Both the position numbers and the translations under genes were made by a program. A stretch of 64,000 bases of DNA from the NCBI GenBank assembly GCA_046331225.1, contig JAXLRF010000004.1, positions 62,001 through 126,000 on the forward strand, given 5' to 3'. This document shows, piece by piece, positions 15,325-28,852 of this stretch. Positions within the stretch are counted from its first letter, which is position 1; every line of letters starts with the position of its first letter. The notes under the pieces are model-generated. The model was not told the origin of the DNA. It saw only the letters and a list, made by a program, of their open reading frames with translations, and made no database searches. This DNA is from VFMC01 sp046331225. GTDB lineage: Bacteria > Actinomycetota > Acidimicrobiia > Acidimicrobiales > Ilumatobacteraceae.

Positions 15325-17388
15325 ATGACCCTCGCCCCCTCGGTCACCCACACCGTCCACGGCACCTGCCACCACGACTGCCCCGACAGCTGCGGCTGGA
15401 CCGTCTCCGTCGCCGACGGGGTGGCGGTCCAGCTGCGGGGCAACGCCGAGCACCCCTACAGCGCCGGCGAGCTGTGCCCCAAGGTGAACCGCTTCCTCGA
15501 CCGGGTGTACAGCCCCGACCGCATCACCACCCCGATGCGCCGCGTGGGCGCGAAGGGCGAGGGCCGCTTCGAGCCGATCAGCTGGGACGAGGCGCTCGCC
15601 GAGATCGCCGACCGCGTCGGGCACATCGTCGACACCGACGGCCCCGGAGCGATCCTGCCGTTCATCAGTGCCGGCAACCAGAGCTCGCTCGCCATCTTGT
15701 TCCCCGAGCGGCTGTGGAACCGGCTCGGCGCGATCGAACTCACCGGATCGCTGTGCGGCGCGGTCGCCGGCGCCGGCACCGTCAGCACGCTCGGCACGGG
15801 CAAGGCCGCCGACCCCACCGACCTGCGCCACGCCAAGCTCGTCCTGCTGTGGGGCACCAACACCCGCCTCACCAACCGGCACCTGTGGCCCTACGTCGAG
15901 GCCGCTCGAGCCGACGGCGCACACGTGGTGGTGATCGATCCGCTCCGCACCGCCACCGCCGAGGCCGCCGACTGGTTCGTACAGCCACTCCCCGGTACCG
16001 ACGTCGCCCTCATGCTCGGCATGATCCACGTCCTCGTGCGCGACCATCTGATCGACACCGACTGGGTGCAGGCGCACACCGTCGGCTTCGACGACCTCGT
16101 CGCACACGTCGCCGAGTGGACGCCCGAGCGCGCTGCCGCCACGTGCGGCGTGCCCGCCGCCGACATCGAACGCCTCGCCACGATGTACGGCACCATCCGG
16201 CCGTCGTTCATCCGCACGCTCATCGGCGCCGAACACCACGAGCACGGCGCGATGTTCTTCCGCACGCTCGCCTGCCTGCCCGCCCTCGTCGGCGCGTGGC
16301 GCGAGCGCGGCGGCGGCTACGCACGCAGCGTCGGCGTCTGGAGCAACGCGCTCGTCGACGGCATCGCGCTCACCCGCCCGTCGCTCACCCGCCGGCCCCG
16401 CCGACAGCTGCCGATGGTGCGCCTCGCCGACGCCCTCGACCCGACGCTCGACCCGCCCGTGCGCGCCCTGTTCGTCATCGCCGCCAACCCACTCGTCACC
16501 GTCCCCGACGCCGAAGGCGTGCGACGCGGGCTCGAACGCGACGACCTGTTCACCGTGGTGCACGACCAGTTCGTCACCGACACCGCCCGATACGCCGACC
16601 TCGTGCTGCCCGCCACCACCCAGATCGAGTCGCTCGACATCGTCCCTGCGTGGGGCCACCGCTGGCTCGGCTGGAACGAGGCGGCCATCGCACCCGTCGG
16701 CGAGTCGGTCAGCAACACCGAACTGCATCGCCGGCTCGCCCGCGCACTCGGGTTCGACGACCCCGAGCTGTTCACCGACGACGAGACGCTCGTCCGCGAG
16801 GTGATGCCCGACGTCGACGTCGACGAGCTGCGTCGGGTCGGCTGGGTCGAAGCCCCGTACCCCGCCGACGGCCGCCCCTACGCCGACGGCGGCTTCCCCA
16901 CCGCCAGCGGCAAGGTCGAGCTCCGCAGCGACGCGCTCGCCGCGGCCGGTCATCCTGCGCTCCCCACCTACACCCCCGCCCGCGAGTCGCACAGCGGCGA
17001 TCCCGAACTGGCCGCCCGCTTCCCCTACGCGCTGCTCACACCCAAGCAGCACCAGCGGTTCCTCAACTCGAGCTACTCGCACCTGCCCAAGCACGGCCCG
17101 CTCGAAGGCGGACCCGTCGTCGAACTGCACGCCACCGACGCCGCGGCGCTCGGCCTCGCCGAGGGCGAGTGCGCGATCGTGTGGAACGACCGAGGCGAGC
17201 TCGAACTGCCGGTTCGCATCAGCGAACGTGTGCGCCCCGGCGTGGTCGCGGTCCCCTGGGGATGGTGGTCGGGACAACACCCCGACGGACGCACCGCCAA
17301 CGCGCTCACCAACCCCACCCAGACCGACTGGGGTGGCGGTGTGGCCTACAGCGACACACTCGTCGCCATCCGCCCGCACCGTCACTGA
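15325..17388 (+). CDS. molybdopterin-dependent oxidoreductase (DMSO-reductase family)
   Basis: 687 residues. An N-terminal 4Fe-4S site has Cys15, Cys19, Cys23 and Cys51. The molybdopterin domain follows (LWGTNTRLTNRHLWPYV, AGNQSSLA, FVIAANPLVTVPDA), then the C-terminal molydopterin dinucleotide-binding domain (LTPKQHQRFLNSSYSHLP). No Tat signal or partner subunit gene is adjacent, so it is probably a soluble cytosolic enzyme of the formate-dehydrogenase-like or thiosulfate-reductase-like group; substrate unknown. TAGCCT ends six bases before the ATG and there is no Shine-Dalgarno, so it is probably leaderless. Confidence 0.9.
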   Translation: MTLAPSVTHTVHGTCHHDCPDSCGWTVSVADGVAVQLRGNAEHPYSAGELCPKVNRFLDRVYSPDRITTPMRRVGAKGEGRFEPISWDEALAEIADRVGHIVDTDGPGAILPFISAGNQSSLAILFPERLWNRLGAIELTGSLCGAVAGAGTVSTLGTGKAADPTDLRHAKLVLLWGTNTRLTNRHLWPYVEAARADGAHVVVIDPLRTATAEAADWFVQPLPGTDVALMLGMIHVLVRDHLIDTDWVQAHTVGFDDLVAHVAEWTPERAAATCGVPAADIERLATMYGTIRPSFIRTLIGAEHHEHGAMFFRTLACLPALVGAWRERGGGYARSVGVWSNALVDGIALTRPSLTRRPRRQLPMVRLADALDPTLDPPVRALFVIAANPLVTVPDAEGVRRGLERDDLFTVVHDQFVTDTARYADLVLPATTQIESLDIVPAWGHRWLGWNEAAIAPVGESVSNTELHRRLARALGFDDPELFTDDETLVREVMPDVDVDELRRVGWVEAPYPADGRPYADGGFPTASGKVELRSDALAAAGHPALPTYTPARESHSGDPELAARFPYALLTPKQHQRFLNSSYSHLPKHGPLEGGPVVELHATDAAALGLAEGECAIVWNDRGELELPVRISERVRPGVVAVPWGWWSGQHPDGRTANALTNPTQTDWGGGVAYSDTLVAIRPHRH

Positions 17389-17496
17389 CGACCGTCCGGT
17401 CCCACACCCGCCTCGCCCGCGACCACCGCTCCGATGGGCCGAACGCACTACCGGGGCACCGGTACCCCCGTCGACGAGCAGGGGTAGCCTTGCCAC

Positions 17497-18771
17497 ATGG
17501 CAGGCGAGCTGATCTACGCGTTCCGGGTGATGCGCCTGCCCCTGCTCGACGCGGGTGGCAACCCCATCGGCCGCCTCGACGACGTCGTCGTCATCCCCGC
17601 ACGATCGGGCGCCGCGCCGCGCGTGCTCGGCTTCGTCGCCACCAGCCAGCGCCGACGCATCTTCGTCAACGCCGCACGACTCGGCAGCCTCGACGCCGAC
17701 GGCGCGCGCCTGCGCAGCTGGGACGTCGACCTCAACCCCTTCAAGCCCCGCGCCGGCGAGATCCTCCTCGGCCGCGACGTCATCGACGCGCGCGTCGGTG
17801 ACGAGACCGTCAGCGACGTCGCGCTGCGCCCGGGCGGCGACGGCCGCCAGACCTGGTGGGAGATCGGCAAGGTGCGCCTCGCCCGTCGCACCGCACTGCG
17901 CCGCCGCCCCAGCTACCGCCTGCTCGACTACGACGAGGTGCCCCAGCTGTTCGCGAGCGGCGTGGGTGGCGAGATGGCCGCCGAGGCCGCCCGCCTGCGC
18001 GACATGCACCCCAGCGACGTGGCCGCCGCCGTGCGCGCCCTGCCACTCAACAGCCGCAAGCAGCTCGCCGCGGCGATGGACGACGAACGGCTCGCCGACC
18101 TGCTCGAAGAGCTGCCCGAAGCCGAGCAGCTGCGCATGATCGAAGGCCTCGACCTCGACCGACTCATCTCGGTGCTCGAGGAGATGGAGTACGACGACCT
18201 CGCCGACCTGCTGGCCGAGATGCCGGGCGAGCAGCGCACCCGCATCCTCGACGCGATGGACGACGAGGACGCCGACGTGATGCGACGCCTGCTGGCGTAC
18301 GACGAGGGCACCGCCGGCGCGCTCATGACGCCCGACATCGTCATCCTCGGGCCCACCGCCACCGTCGCCGAAGCACTGGCCGAGATCCGCGACCCCGACT
18401 GGCTCGTCAGCATCGCGGCGCAGGTGTTCGTGGTGCAGGCGCCGTACAAGCCACCGACGGGCACCTATCTCGGGGTGGTGCACTTCCAGCGGCTCCTGCG
18501 CGAGCCGCCGAGCATGGAACTCGGACGCTGCATCGAGCAGGAGCCCACCATCTCGGCCGACCTGAGCGAGCGCGAGGTCGCCGAGCGGCTCGCCTCGTAC
18601 AACATGCTCGCCGTCGGCGTGACGGACGAGGCCGGGCGACTGCTCGGCGCGATCACGGTCGACGACGTGCTCGACCGCACCCTGCCCACCGGGTGGCGAC
18701 AGCGACGGCGGGTGAGCACGCAGCAGCACGCGACGGCGAGCGGCACCGGAGGTCAGGGGACGCGCCGATGA
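17497..18771 (+). CDS. soluble MgtE N-domain/CBS protein with PRC-barrel-like N-terminus
   Basis: 424 residues without any membrane helix. The first 120 residues form a beta-rich PRC-barrel-like region (NPIGRLDDVVVIP), the middle carries MgtE N-domain superhelical repeats (LHPSDVAAAVRAL-type and LLEELPEAEQLRMIEGL), and the end carries two CBS motifs (AGALMTPDIVILGPTATVAEAL; ITVDDVLDRTLP). In MgtE channels this part senses Mg2+ and gates the pore, and here the pore is missing. Its stop overlaps the next start (ATGA), coupling it to the DUF1003 membrane protein, which may be its membrane partner. TAGCCT six bases before the ATG suggests a leaderless mRNA. Confidence 0.85.
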   Translation: MAGELIYAFRVMRLPLLDAGGNPIGRLDDVVVIPARSGAAPRVLGFVATSQRRRIFVNAARLGSLDADGARLRSWDVDLNPFKPRAGEILLGRDVIDARVGDETVSDVALRPGGDGRQTWWEIGKVRLARRTALRRRPSYRLLDYDEVPQLFASGVGGEMAAEAARLRDMHPSDVAAAVRALPLNSRKQLAAAMDDERLADLLEELPEAEQLRMIEGLDLDRLISVLEEMEYDDLADLLAEMPGEQRTRILDAMDDEDADVMRRLLAYDEGTAGALMTPDIVILGPTATVAEALAEIRDPDWLVSIAAQVFVVQAPYKPPTGTYLGVVHFQRLLREPPSMELGRCIEQEPTISADLSEREVAERLASYNMLAVGVTDEAGRLLGAITVDDVLDRTLPTGWRQRRRVSTQQHATASGTGGQGTRR

Positions 18772-19298
18772 CCCGCCGCGACGACCTCACCACGCCCCGC
18801 CAGCGCCGTCGTCTCGGCGTGCACTACGACCCCGAAGCGTTCGGCCAGGTCAGCGAGAGCGTCGCGCGCTTCATCGGCACCGCCCGCTTCCTCGTGTACC
18901 AGACGGTCTTCTGTGTCGCCTGGGTGGCCTGGAACTTCCTCGGGCCCGACAACCTGCGCTTCGACCCGTGGCAGTTCATCGGCCTCACCCTGTTGCTGTC
19001 GCTGCAGGCCGCCTATGCCGCACCACTGATCCTGCTCGCCCAGAACCGACAGGAATCACGCGACCGTGCCCAGGCCGAACTCGACCGTCGCGTGGCCGAG
19101 CGCACCCAGAGCGACACCGAGTACCTGGCCCGCGAACTCGCGAGCATCCGCCTGTCGCTCGCCGACGTGGCCACCACGAGTGAGATCGGCGATCACCTCG
19201 ATCGCCTCACCGACGTGATCGAGCGCATGACCGACCGCCTCGACCAGCTCGAGATCGGCCTCGCCAAGGGCGAGTCGATCGACCACCCGCGCGACTGA
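18768..19298 (+). CDS. DUF1003 membrane protein
   Basis: 176 residues with two membrane helices (FLVYQTVFCVAWVAWNFL; FIGLTLLLSLQAAYAAPLILL, about 45-85) and a following QNRQESRDRAQAELD helix, the DUF1003 signature, then a long cytosolic coiled-coil-like tail (residues 100-176). Start ATG 18768 overlaps the stop of the MgtE_N/CBS gene by four bases. Function is not established. Confidence 0.88.
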   Translation: MTRRDDLTTPRQRRRLGVHYDPEAFGQVSESVARFIGTARFLVYQTVFCVAWVAWNFLGPDNLRFDPWQFIGLTLLLSLQAAYAAPLILLAQNRQESRDRAQAELDRRVAERTQSDTEYLARELASIRLSLADVATTSEIGDHLDRLTDVIERMTDRLDQLEIGLAKGESIDHPRD

Positions 19299-19313
19299 CC
19301 TCGCTCGCGGGCG

Positions 19314-20195
19314 TCAGCTCGCGGCGGCGCCCGTGGCCGCGAGCCGACCCGTCAGGTGGTCGACCAGTGCCAACGTCGCGTCGCTGTAGTGCGTCGGCGA
19401 CTCGAGGGTGACCAGATGGTCGCCGTCGACCTCCACCACGTGCGCACGCAACGCCGTCGCCAACTCGCGCTGCTTGTGCGGCAGCACGAGCCGGTCGCGG
19501 GTGGTGAGCAGCAGGGCTGCGGGCTTGCCGAGCGAACCCGCCCACGGACGGGCGTCGTACCGGCTGAGCGCACGGCCGGCCTGCACGATCGCGAGCGGAT
19601 CGCCACGGCGGGTCTCGGCCTCGATCCACGGCACGAACGCCTCGAGCTCGTGGCCGACGCCGAGCAGCTTCGTCAGCCCGTAGCGCAGCCATCGCGGATA
19701 CGCCCACGATCGCATCATCGGGCCGATCAGACGTACCGTCTTCCAACGTGCGCGCTCGAACCGGGTGGCGCGCCACTCGAGCGCCGTCGCCTGCAACACC
19801 ATGGCGCGCACCAGCTGCGGATGGCGGTGCGCGAACAGCAGGCTGATCGGCCCGCCCATCGAGTAGCCGACCGTGATCACCTGGCCGAGTCCGAGCTGCT
19901 CGACCAGCGCCGCAGCGTCATCGGCCGCATCTTCGAGCTCGAACCGGCGCGCCGTCCGCATCCCACGCCCGTGGCCGCGGTGGTCGATCGCCACGAACGA
20001 GTAGTGCGCCGCCAACGCCTCGTACGCCGTGAAGAACTGGACGTCGCCGCTGGCGGTCCAGCCGTGCAACAACAACAGCACCGGGGCCGACGGATCGGGG
20101 TGGCGATGCACCCGCACGAACGTCTCGCCGCGGCCGGGCAGCATCACCGTGCGCCCCTCGGGCAGCCAGGGCAGGGTCATCGTGGGCACGTTCAT
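19314..20195 (-). CDS. alpha/beta hydrolase (Ser-nucleophile)
   Basis: 293 residues of the alpha/beta-hydrolase fold: LLLHGWTASGD oxyanion loop near residue 41, DHRGHGRG strand/turn, nucleophile elbow GYSMGG near residue 109, acid in TTRDRLVLP, and GDHLV with the catalytic His near residue 255. A lipase/esterase or peroxidase-like function is likely; substrate unknown. GGAGAGGAT precedes the ATG at a normal spacing. It is convergent with the DUF1003 gene. Confidence 0.88.
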   Translation of the reverse strand: MNVPTMTLPWLPEGRTVMLPGRGETFVRVHRHPDPSAPVLLLLHGWTASGDVQFFTAYEALAAHYSFVAIDHRGHGRGMRTARRFELEDAADDAAALVEQLGLGQVITVGYSMGGPISLLFAHRHPQLVRAMVLQATALEWRATRFERARWKTVRLIGPMMRSWAYPRWLRYGLTKLLGVGHELEAFVPWIEAETRRGDPLAIVQAGRALSRYDARPWAGSLGKPAALLLTTRDRLVLPHKQRELATALRAHVVEVDGDHLVTLESPTHYSDATLALVDHLTGRLAATGAAAS

Positions 20196-20226
20196 CAGGG
20201 ATCATCCTCTCCCGACGGGTGCCTGC

Positions 20227-21243
20227 TCACACACTGACTCTTGGCACACCGGTGAACTCCTGCAGCTGCACCCCGCAGTCGATCGCCGCGCCGAGCAACT
20301 GCCGGCTGAGCACCGGATCCTCGCCGGTCACGCTCACACCGACGGGCGCCCGCCCGTCGAGGCACGCGATCGCGGCCAACGCAGCCACGGCTCCGGCGAG
20401 GTCGCCGGTGCGGCCGACGGCCCCCACCACCAGGGTCTCGCGGGCACCGTCGGGCAGCGCGCCGCGCACCTCCACCCGGATCGCGCCGCGGTCACCCTCG
20501 GCGTGCGGCGGCGCCAACATCGGCAACCGAGCCGTCAACCGGTCGCGCCGCGTGGCCGACACCCGGGCCGACACGCGTGACGCCTGCGGGAACGCACGGT
20601 GCAACAGCACCGGGTCGGCGAGCGCCGCCCGGTAGCAGTCGGCGGGCCCGATCGGGTCGGGGAACCAGCACAGCTCGCGCCCGCTCCCGCCCGGCCGCTC
20701 GATCCACTCACCGTCGTGCCACCCGCGTGCCAGCCCACCGAGCGCCCCGTGGTGCTGACGCGCGCACGCCGGTCCGCCCGTGCCGTGCATCGCCACGTGG
20801 ATCTCGTCCACCTCGGCCAACTGCGAAGCCAACTGGCGCGCGAGCAGCCCGGTCAGACCCGGCGACAGCGCCGCACCCACCACCATCCGGGCGCCGGCCG
20901 TCCACGCACGCTCGTGCAACGAGAGCATCGCCATCACGTCGTCGTGGTCGTCCGACACCGACACCACGTGCACGCCTTCGTCGACGAACTCACCCGCGAC
21001 CACGGCGTGGCCCACCGGATGCGTGAGCACCACCACGTCGGCCACCCCGAGGTCGTCGAACCGGTCGAGCACCACCCCACCGTGACGGCGGCTCGCCCGC
21101 ACGCTCGCGCCGGATTGCGGATCGAACCAGGCGACTCGCAATCCGCGGCTGCGTGCCACCCGACCCACGGCCTGCCCGGTGACACCGGCGCCGCAGATGC
21201 CGACCACCGGCGTCTCGCCGGTCGGCCGGGTGGAGTCGGTCAC
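20227..21243 (-). CDS. NAD(P)-binding, saccharopine dehydrogenase-like protein
   Basis: 338 residues. It starts with a Rossmann dinucleotide-binding motif, GICGAGVTGQAVGR (about residues 15-28), continues with a DVVVLTHPVGHAVVAGEFVDEG segment and VGAALSPGLTGLLA, and resembles saccharopine-dehydrogenase-like oxidoreductases. Reaction unknown. Start is GTG 21243, overlapping the stop of a 44-residue ORF (GTGA), so it is the second gene of a small operon. Confidence 0.75.
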   Translation of the reverse strand: MTDSTRPTGETPVVGICGAGVTGQAVGRVARSRGLRVAWFDPQSGASVRASRRHGGVVLDRFDDLGVADVVVLTHPVGHAVVAGEFVDEGVHVVSVSDDHDDVMAMLSLHERAWTAGARMVVGAALSPGLTGLLARQLASQLAEVDEIHVAMHGTGGPACARQHHGALGGLARGWHDGEWIERPGGSGRELCWFPDPIGPADCYRAALADPVLLHRAFPQASRVSARVSATRRDRLTARLPMLAPPHAEGDRGAIRVEVRGALPDGARETLVVGAVGRTGDLAGAVAALAAIACLDGRAPVGVSVTGEDPVLSRQLLGAAIDCGVQLQEFTGVPRVSV

Positions 21244-21374
21244 GTCGGTGGCAGGCGCATCTCGCGCCAGCCACCCTCCTGCGGCGGCACGCCGCCCTTG
21301 CCGCGCAATCGCAGCGACCCGGCGATCAAGCTCGCGAGCGAGAGCGCGAGCAGTGCCCGTCGGAGGAGCTTCAC
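21240..21374 (-). CDS. 44-aa membrane-anchored small protein
   Basis: GTG at 21374 begins VKLLRRALLALSLASLIAGS, a basic N-terminus and one hydrophobic helix, followed by a Gly/Pro-rich tail (RGKGGVPPQEGGWREM). The stop overlaps the GTG of the dehydrogenase-like gene by four bases. TAGCCT (21382-21387) ends seven bases before the GTG, matching the leaderless pattern elsewhere in the window. No family recognised. Confidence 0.55.
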   Translation of the reverse strand: MKLLRRALLALSLASLIAGSLRLRGKGGVPPQEGGWREMRLPPT

Positions 21375-21400
21375 CCGTCGGAGGCTACCAAGCCCGTCGC

Positions 21401-21874
21401 TCAGGCACCGTCGGCCGCCGCCTGCAGGGCCGCCAGGTCGAGCTTCGACATCGACATCATCGCCGCGAACGCGCGCTGCGCCCGCTCGGGATCACCGGTC
21501 ATCAGTTCGACGAACCCGGCCGGCACCACCTGCCACGAGAAGCCGTACTTGTCCTTGCACCAGCCGCAGGGACCGGGCTCGCCACCGTCCGCCGTGAGCC
21601 GCTCCCAGTAGTGGTCGACCTCGGCCTGATCGGCACAGTCGATCAGCAAGGACACGGCTTCGGAGAACGTGAACTGCGGTCCGCCGTTGATGTTGGTCAT
21701 CCGTTGCCCGTCGAGGTGGTACTCCACGGTCAGCACCATGCCCGCCTCGCGCATGCCGCCCTCCTGGTAGTGGGTGACGTGGTCGATGCCGCTGTCGGGG
21801 AAGATCGACACGTAGAACTCGGCGGCCTCGAGGGCTTCGGTGTCGAACCACAGGTTCGGGGTGAGACGTGACAT
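21401..21874 (-). CDS. VOC/PhnB-like glyoxalase-fold protein
   Basis: 157 residues of the PhnB/3-demethylubiquinone-methyltransferase-like VOC family: TPNLWFDTEALEAAEFY at the N-terminus, EYHLDGQRMTNINGGPQF, and PCGWCKDKYGFSWQVVP near residue 110. These proteins are usually small dimers of unknown substrate. The ATG at 21874 has GAGGAG upstream and matches the family N-terminus; an upstream in-frame ATG at 21922 is not needed. Confidence 0.88.
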   Translation of the reverse strand: MSRLTPNLWFDTEALEAAEFYVSIFPDSGIDHVTHYQEGGMREAGMVLTVEYHLDGQRMTNINGGPQFTFSEAVSLLIDCADQAEVDHYWERLTADGGEPGPCGWCKDKYGFSWQVVPAGFVELMTGDPERAQRAFAAMMSMSKLDLAALQAAADGA

Positions 21875-22023
21875 GGCTGCTCCTCGGTCGTGCACGAATG
21901 GTGCCCGATCCGACGACGTCACCCCGCGCGACTCATCGGTCGGCTGTTCGGCTCACACGAACGGCCCGAAAACGACGAAGGCCCGGACTCGACGTCCGGG
22001 CATTCCTCGCAGCTGCACTGCGG

Positions 22024-22100
22024 TGGTGGGGCTAACAAGAATCGAACTTGTGACCTCATCCTTATCAGGGATGCGCTCTAACCGACTGAGCTATAGCCCC
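22024..22100 (-). tRNA. tRNA-Ile (anticodon GAT), CCA encoded
   Basis: The reverse complement folds as a cloverleaf starting GGGGCTA and ending TAGCCCCACCA, with anticodon loop CTGATAA (anticodon GAT) and T-loop GTTCGATTC. The tRNA body is 22027-22100 and CCA is genomically encoded, unlike the tRNA-Ala gene. Its position just past the gyrA cluster is common near actinobacterial origins. Confidence 0.95.
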
Positions 22101-22116
22101 GCTGTGGCGAGTCGCC

Positions 22117-22146
22117 AGGCTATCGGGCCGAACGGCGATCCCTCAA
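22117..22146 (-). promoter_or_regulatory. probable tRNA-Ile promoter
   Basis: Minus-strand TTGAGG (22141-22146), 18 bp, TAGCCT (22117-22122), tRNA 5' end at 22100. Confidence 0.4.
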
Positions 22147-22164
22147 CTGTGATGGGCAGGGATC
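22137..22164 (-). terminator. possible terminator hairpin after the gyrase operon
   Basis: GATCCCT (22137-22143) and AGGGATC (22158-22164) form a 7-bp stem just past the DUF3566 stop, with no T-tract. It overlaps the tRNA-Ile promoter. Weak. Confidence 0.25.
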
Positions 22165-22168
22165 CCGA

Positions 22169-23350
22169 TCAGGGCCGGGGAGTGCCGCCGGTCGGGTCGC
22201 CGGCGCCACGGGGCTTCGCGACGACCTCCTCCTCGAGCACGCTCACCCGGATGCCACCGACGAGGTCGGTGATGAGGTTGAACAGCGTCGCGAGCAGCAC
22301 CGCGAAGCCCGTGAGGCCGATCGACACGAACAGACCGCCGATCCAGGCGTTGTGGTAGATCTCGCCGCCCTTGAACTCGAAGCTCTCCCAGCCGAACTGC
22401 TCGAAGAACTGCTCGATGTTGTCGATCGTGCCCGTCGCGTGCGCGACGTTCCACAGCAGCACGCCGGAGGTGAGGCACACCAGGTAGAGGATCACGTTGA
22501 ACACCAGGGCGACCTTGAACACGCTCCACGTGTCGACGTGGCGCACCACGCGGGTGACGCGCCGGACCCGGGGCTTGGCCCGGCGGAACACCATCGGCGC
22601 CTTCAGTCGGCGCAGCGGCAGCGTCCCACCCGTCGCGTCGGTGGCGTCCTGGTCGTCGAACACCTCGAGCGCCGTGGGCGCCGCCTCGGGCACTGCGACC
22701 ACCGGCACCTCGACGGGCACCACCGGCACGTCGGGCATCACCGGGGCGACCGGCGCGACCGGCGCGGTCGGTTCGAGGACGGGCAGCTCGCGCAGCAACG
22801 GTGCGGACACGTCGGTCGGCGGCTCGACCGGCGCGACCGGCGCGACCGCCACCGTCGTGGCGTGCGCAGGATCGGCCACCTCGCGGGCCGGCTCGGCGGG
22901 CACCGCCACCAGCGCGGTCGGCGAGTCGGCGGTGATCGCGCTGATCGGCGTGCTCGCCGAGGTGGACGACGTGAGCACCAGCGCCTCGGCCGCCACGCTC
23001 GTCGCCACCGTGGTCGAGGCGTCGTCACGAGCCCCGGCCGGCACCTCGAGCGGCGCACTGGGATCCGCCTCGACGATCGTCGGGAGCGCGACCTCGTCCG
23101 GCGCGACCGACGGCGGCGCAGCATCGAGCCGGGCCAGTCGCTCGAGCACGTCGTCCTTCGCGCCCTCGCCGGTGTCGCGCGGCACCCGGCGCATGCCCGA
23201 CCCGCCGGCACGCGACACCGTCACCTTCGGCTCCTTGCCGGCATCACCGGCCTTCCCCGAACCGGAACCCGAACCCGAACCGGCACGCGGCACGGCCCGT
23301 GTGGCGGGGCGCGCCGAGGCCTTCGGCTTCGGTGTGGGCTCGGACGTCAC
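22169..23350 (-). CDS. DUF3566 membrane protein with long disordered N-terminus
   Basis: 393 residues. The first 270 are Ala/Pro/Val-rich and probably disordered (GSGSGSG; repeated PVAPVAPV). The last 120 form the DUF3566 domain with two membrane helices (VALVFNVILYLVCLTSGVLLW; FVSIGLTGFAVLLATLFNLI). DUF3566 genes sit next to gyrA in many actinobacteria, and this gene keeps that position. The function is unknown. Confidence 0.88.
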   Translation of the reverse strand: MTSEPTPKPKASARPATRAVPRAGSGSGSGSGKAGDAGKEPKVTVSRAGGSGMRRVPRDTGEGAKDDVLERLARLDAAPPSVAPDEVALPTIVEADPSAPLEVPAGARDDASTTVATSVAAEALVLTSSTSASTPISAITADSPTALVAVPAEPAREVADPAHATTVAVAPVAPVEPPTDVSAPLLRELPVLEPTAPVAPVAPVMPDVPVVPVEVPVVAVPEAAPTALEVFDDQDATDATGGTLPLRRLKAPMVFRRAKPRVRRVTRVVRHVDTWSVFKVALVFNVILYLVCLTSGVLLWNVAHATGTIDNIEQFFEQFGWESFEFKGGEIYHNAWIGGLFVSIGLTGFAVLLATLFNLITDLVGGIRVSVLEEEVVAKPRGAGDPTGGTPRP

Positions 23351-23394
23351 GTGCCGAGCTTAGAGAACCACACCGCGCCGGGCTGCGCGGCCGC

Positions 23395-23712
23395 TCAGGG
23401 TCCGTTCGAGGCCCGCGCCGTCGCACGGGCGTCGTCGCACTGCACGGTCACCGTCACCGCCGGACCGCTCCGAGCGAACGACACCAACCGGCCGCCGTTG
23501 GCCGCGGCGAGCCGGCTCGCGCCCGCCGGGCCTCCCTCGACGCCCGCCAGCGCCGCCGCGTCGGCCGCCGTGCGTGCGCAGGTGCGATGCACCATCGCCA
23601 CGCCCAGCCGCGCCGTCGCCACGGCCGTCAGGCCGGCGAACACCACCACGGTGGTGACCGCCAGCACCATGCTGCCGATGTCGCGCGCTCGCGCCCTCGT
23701 GCTCGTGTCCAT
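23395..23712 (-). CDS. TadE/TadG-like pilus-assembly small protein
   Basis: 105 residues with one N-terminal membrane helix (SMVLAVTTVVVFAGLTAVATARLG) and the segment CARTAADAAALAGVEGG, the hallmark of TadE/TadG-like and Rv3654c-like proteins of Flp-type pilus loci. No other tad gene is near, so it is isolated between gyrA and the DUF3566 gene. Function uncertain. Confidence 0.65.
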   Translation of the reverse strand: MDTSTRARARDIGSMVLAVTTVVVFAGLTAVATARLGVAMVHRTCARTAADAAALAGVEGGPAGASRLAAANGGRLVSFARSGPAVTVTVQCDDARATARASNGP

Positions 23713-23797
23713 CCCGTCACCTCGGTGGTCGTCAGGTCGACAACGGGCACCCCGACGGGTGCGACAGGACGGCCCGAGGGCCGCGAGACGGGTCGGC

Positions 23798-26311
<2,514 letters not shown>

Positions 26312-26335
26312 GTGATCGTCTCCTTCGGACCCGAC

Positions 26336-28300
<1,965 letters not shown>

Positions 28301-28534
28301 CTCGAGTCGTCTGTGGTGATGGTGCGTCCGGTTCGGCGGGTCCGGGAGACCGGTCGCCGACGTGGACGTCGTGATGGGCGGTGGCTGCGGGGGGAACGGG
28401 GTCGCGTCGGGTGTGCCGCGTACCTCGCGCCAGCCGGCCGCGAGATGCGTCCCAGTCTACCGTGGGGGTGTCGTCCGGCGGTGCACACCGGCCGCTCGCG
28501 GCGGCCCGGACACCGTGCGTGACCAGGGACGATG

Positions 28535-28852
28535 TCAGCGGCGAACGCGGATCTCGAACTGCCTGATCGTGGCGCCCGCCACCTGCTGCAACCGCTCCCG
28601 GAGCGTGGCCTCGAGGAACTTCAGCTGCGTGGCCCAGGCCGGGTCGTCCACCTCGACCACGAGGCGGTCACCTTCGAGCTTCACGGGCTGCACGTGGGCC
28701 GCGACGGCGTCACCGACGGCCTCGCGCCACCGCCCGAACACCCCGCCCAGCGCCTGCACCGGCACCGTCGTCCCGCGGCCGCTGTCCGAGGCGCGCAGCG
28801 ACTTCACCACCCCGGCGAGGCTCTCGCTCAGTGGGACCGGCTCGTCAGCCAT
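28535..28852 (-). CDS. dciA: DciA-type helicase-loading protein (DUF721)
   Basis: 105 residues of the DUF721 family: an N-terminal helix-rich stretch, then FGRWREAVGDAVAAHVQPVKLEGDRLVVEVDDPAWATQL, the conserved KH-like core. DUF721/DciA proteins load the replicative helicase DnaB in bacteria without DnaC/DnaI. The ATG at 28852 overlaps the recF stop by eight bases, and the position between recF and gyrB is the mycobacterial one. Confidence 0.88.
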   Translation of the reverse strand: MADEPVPLSESLAGVVKSLRASDSGRGTTVPVQALGGVFGRWREAVGDAVAAHVQPVKLEGDRLVVEVDDPAWATQLKFLEATLRERLQQVAGATIRQFEIRVRR

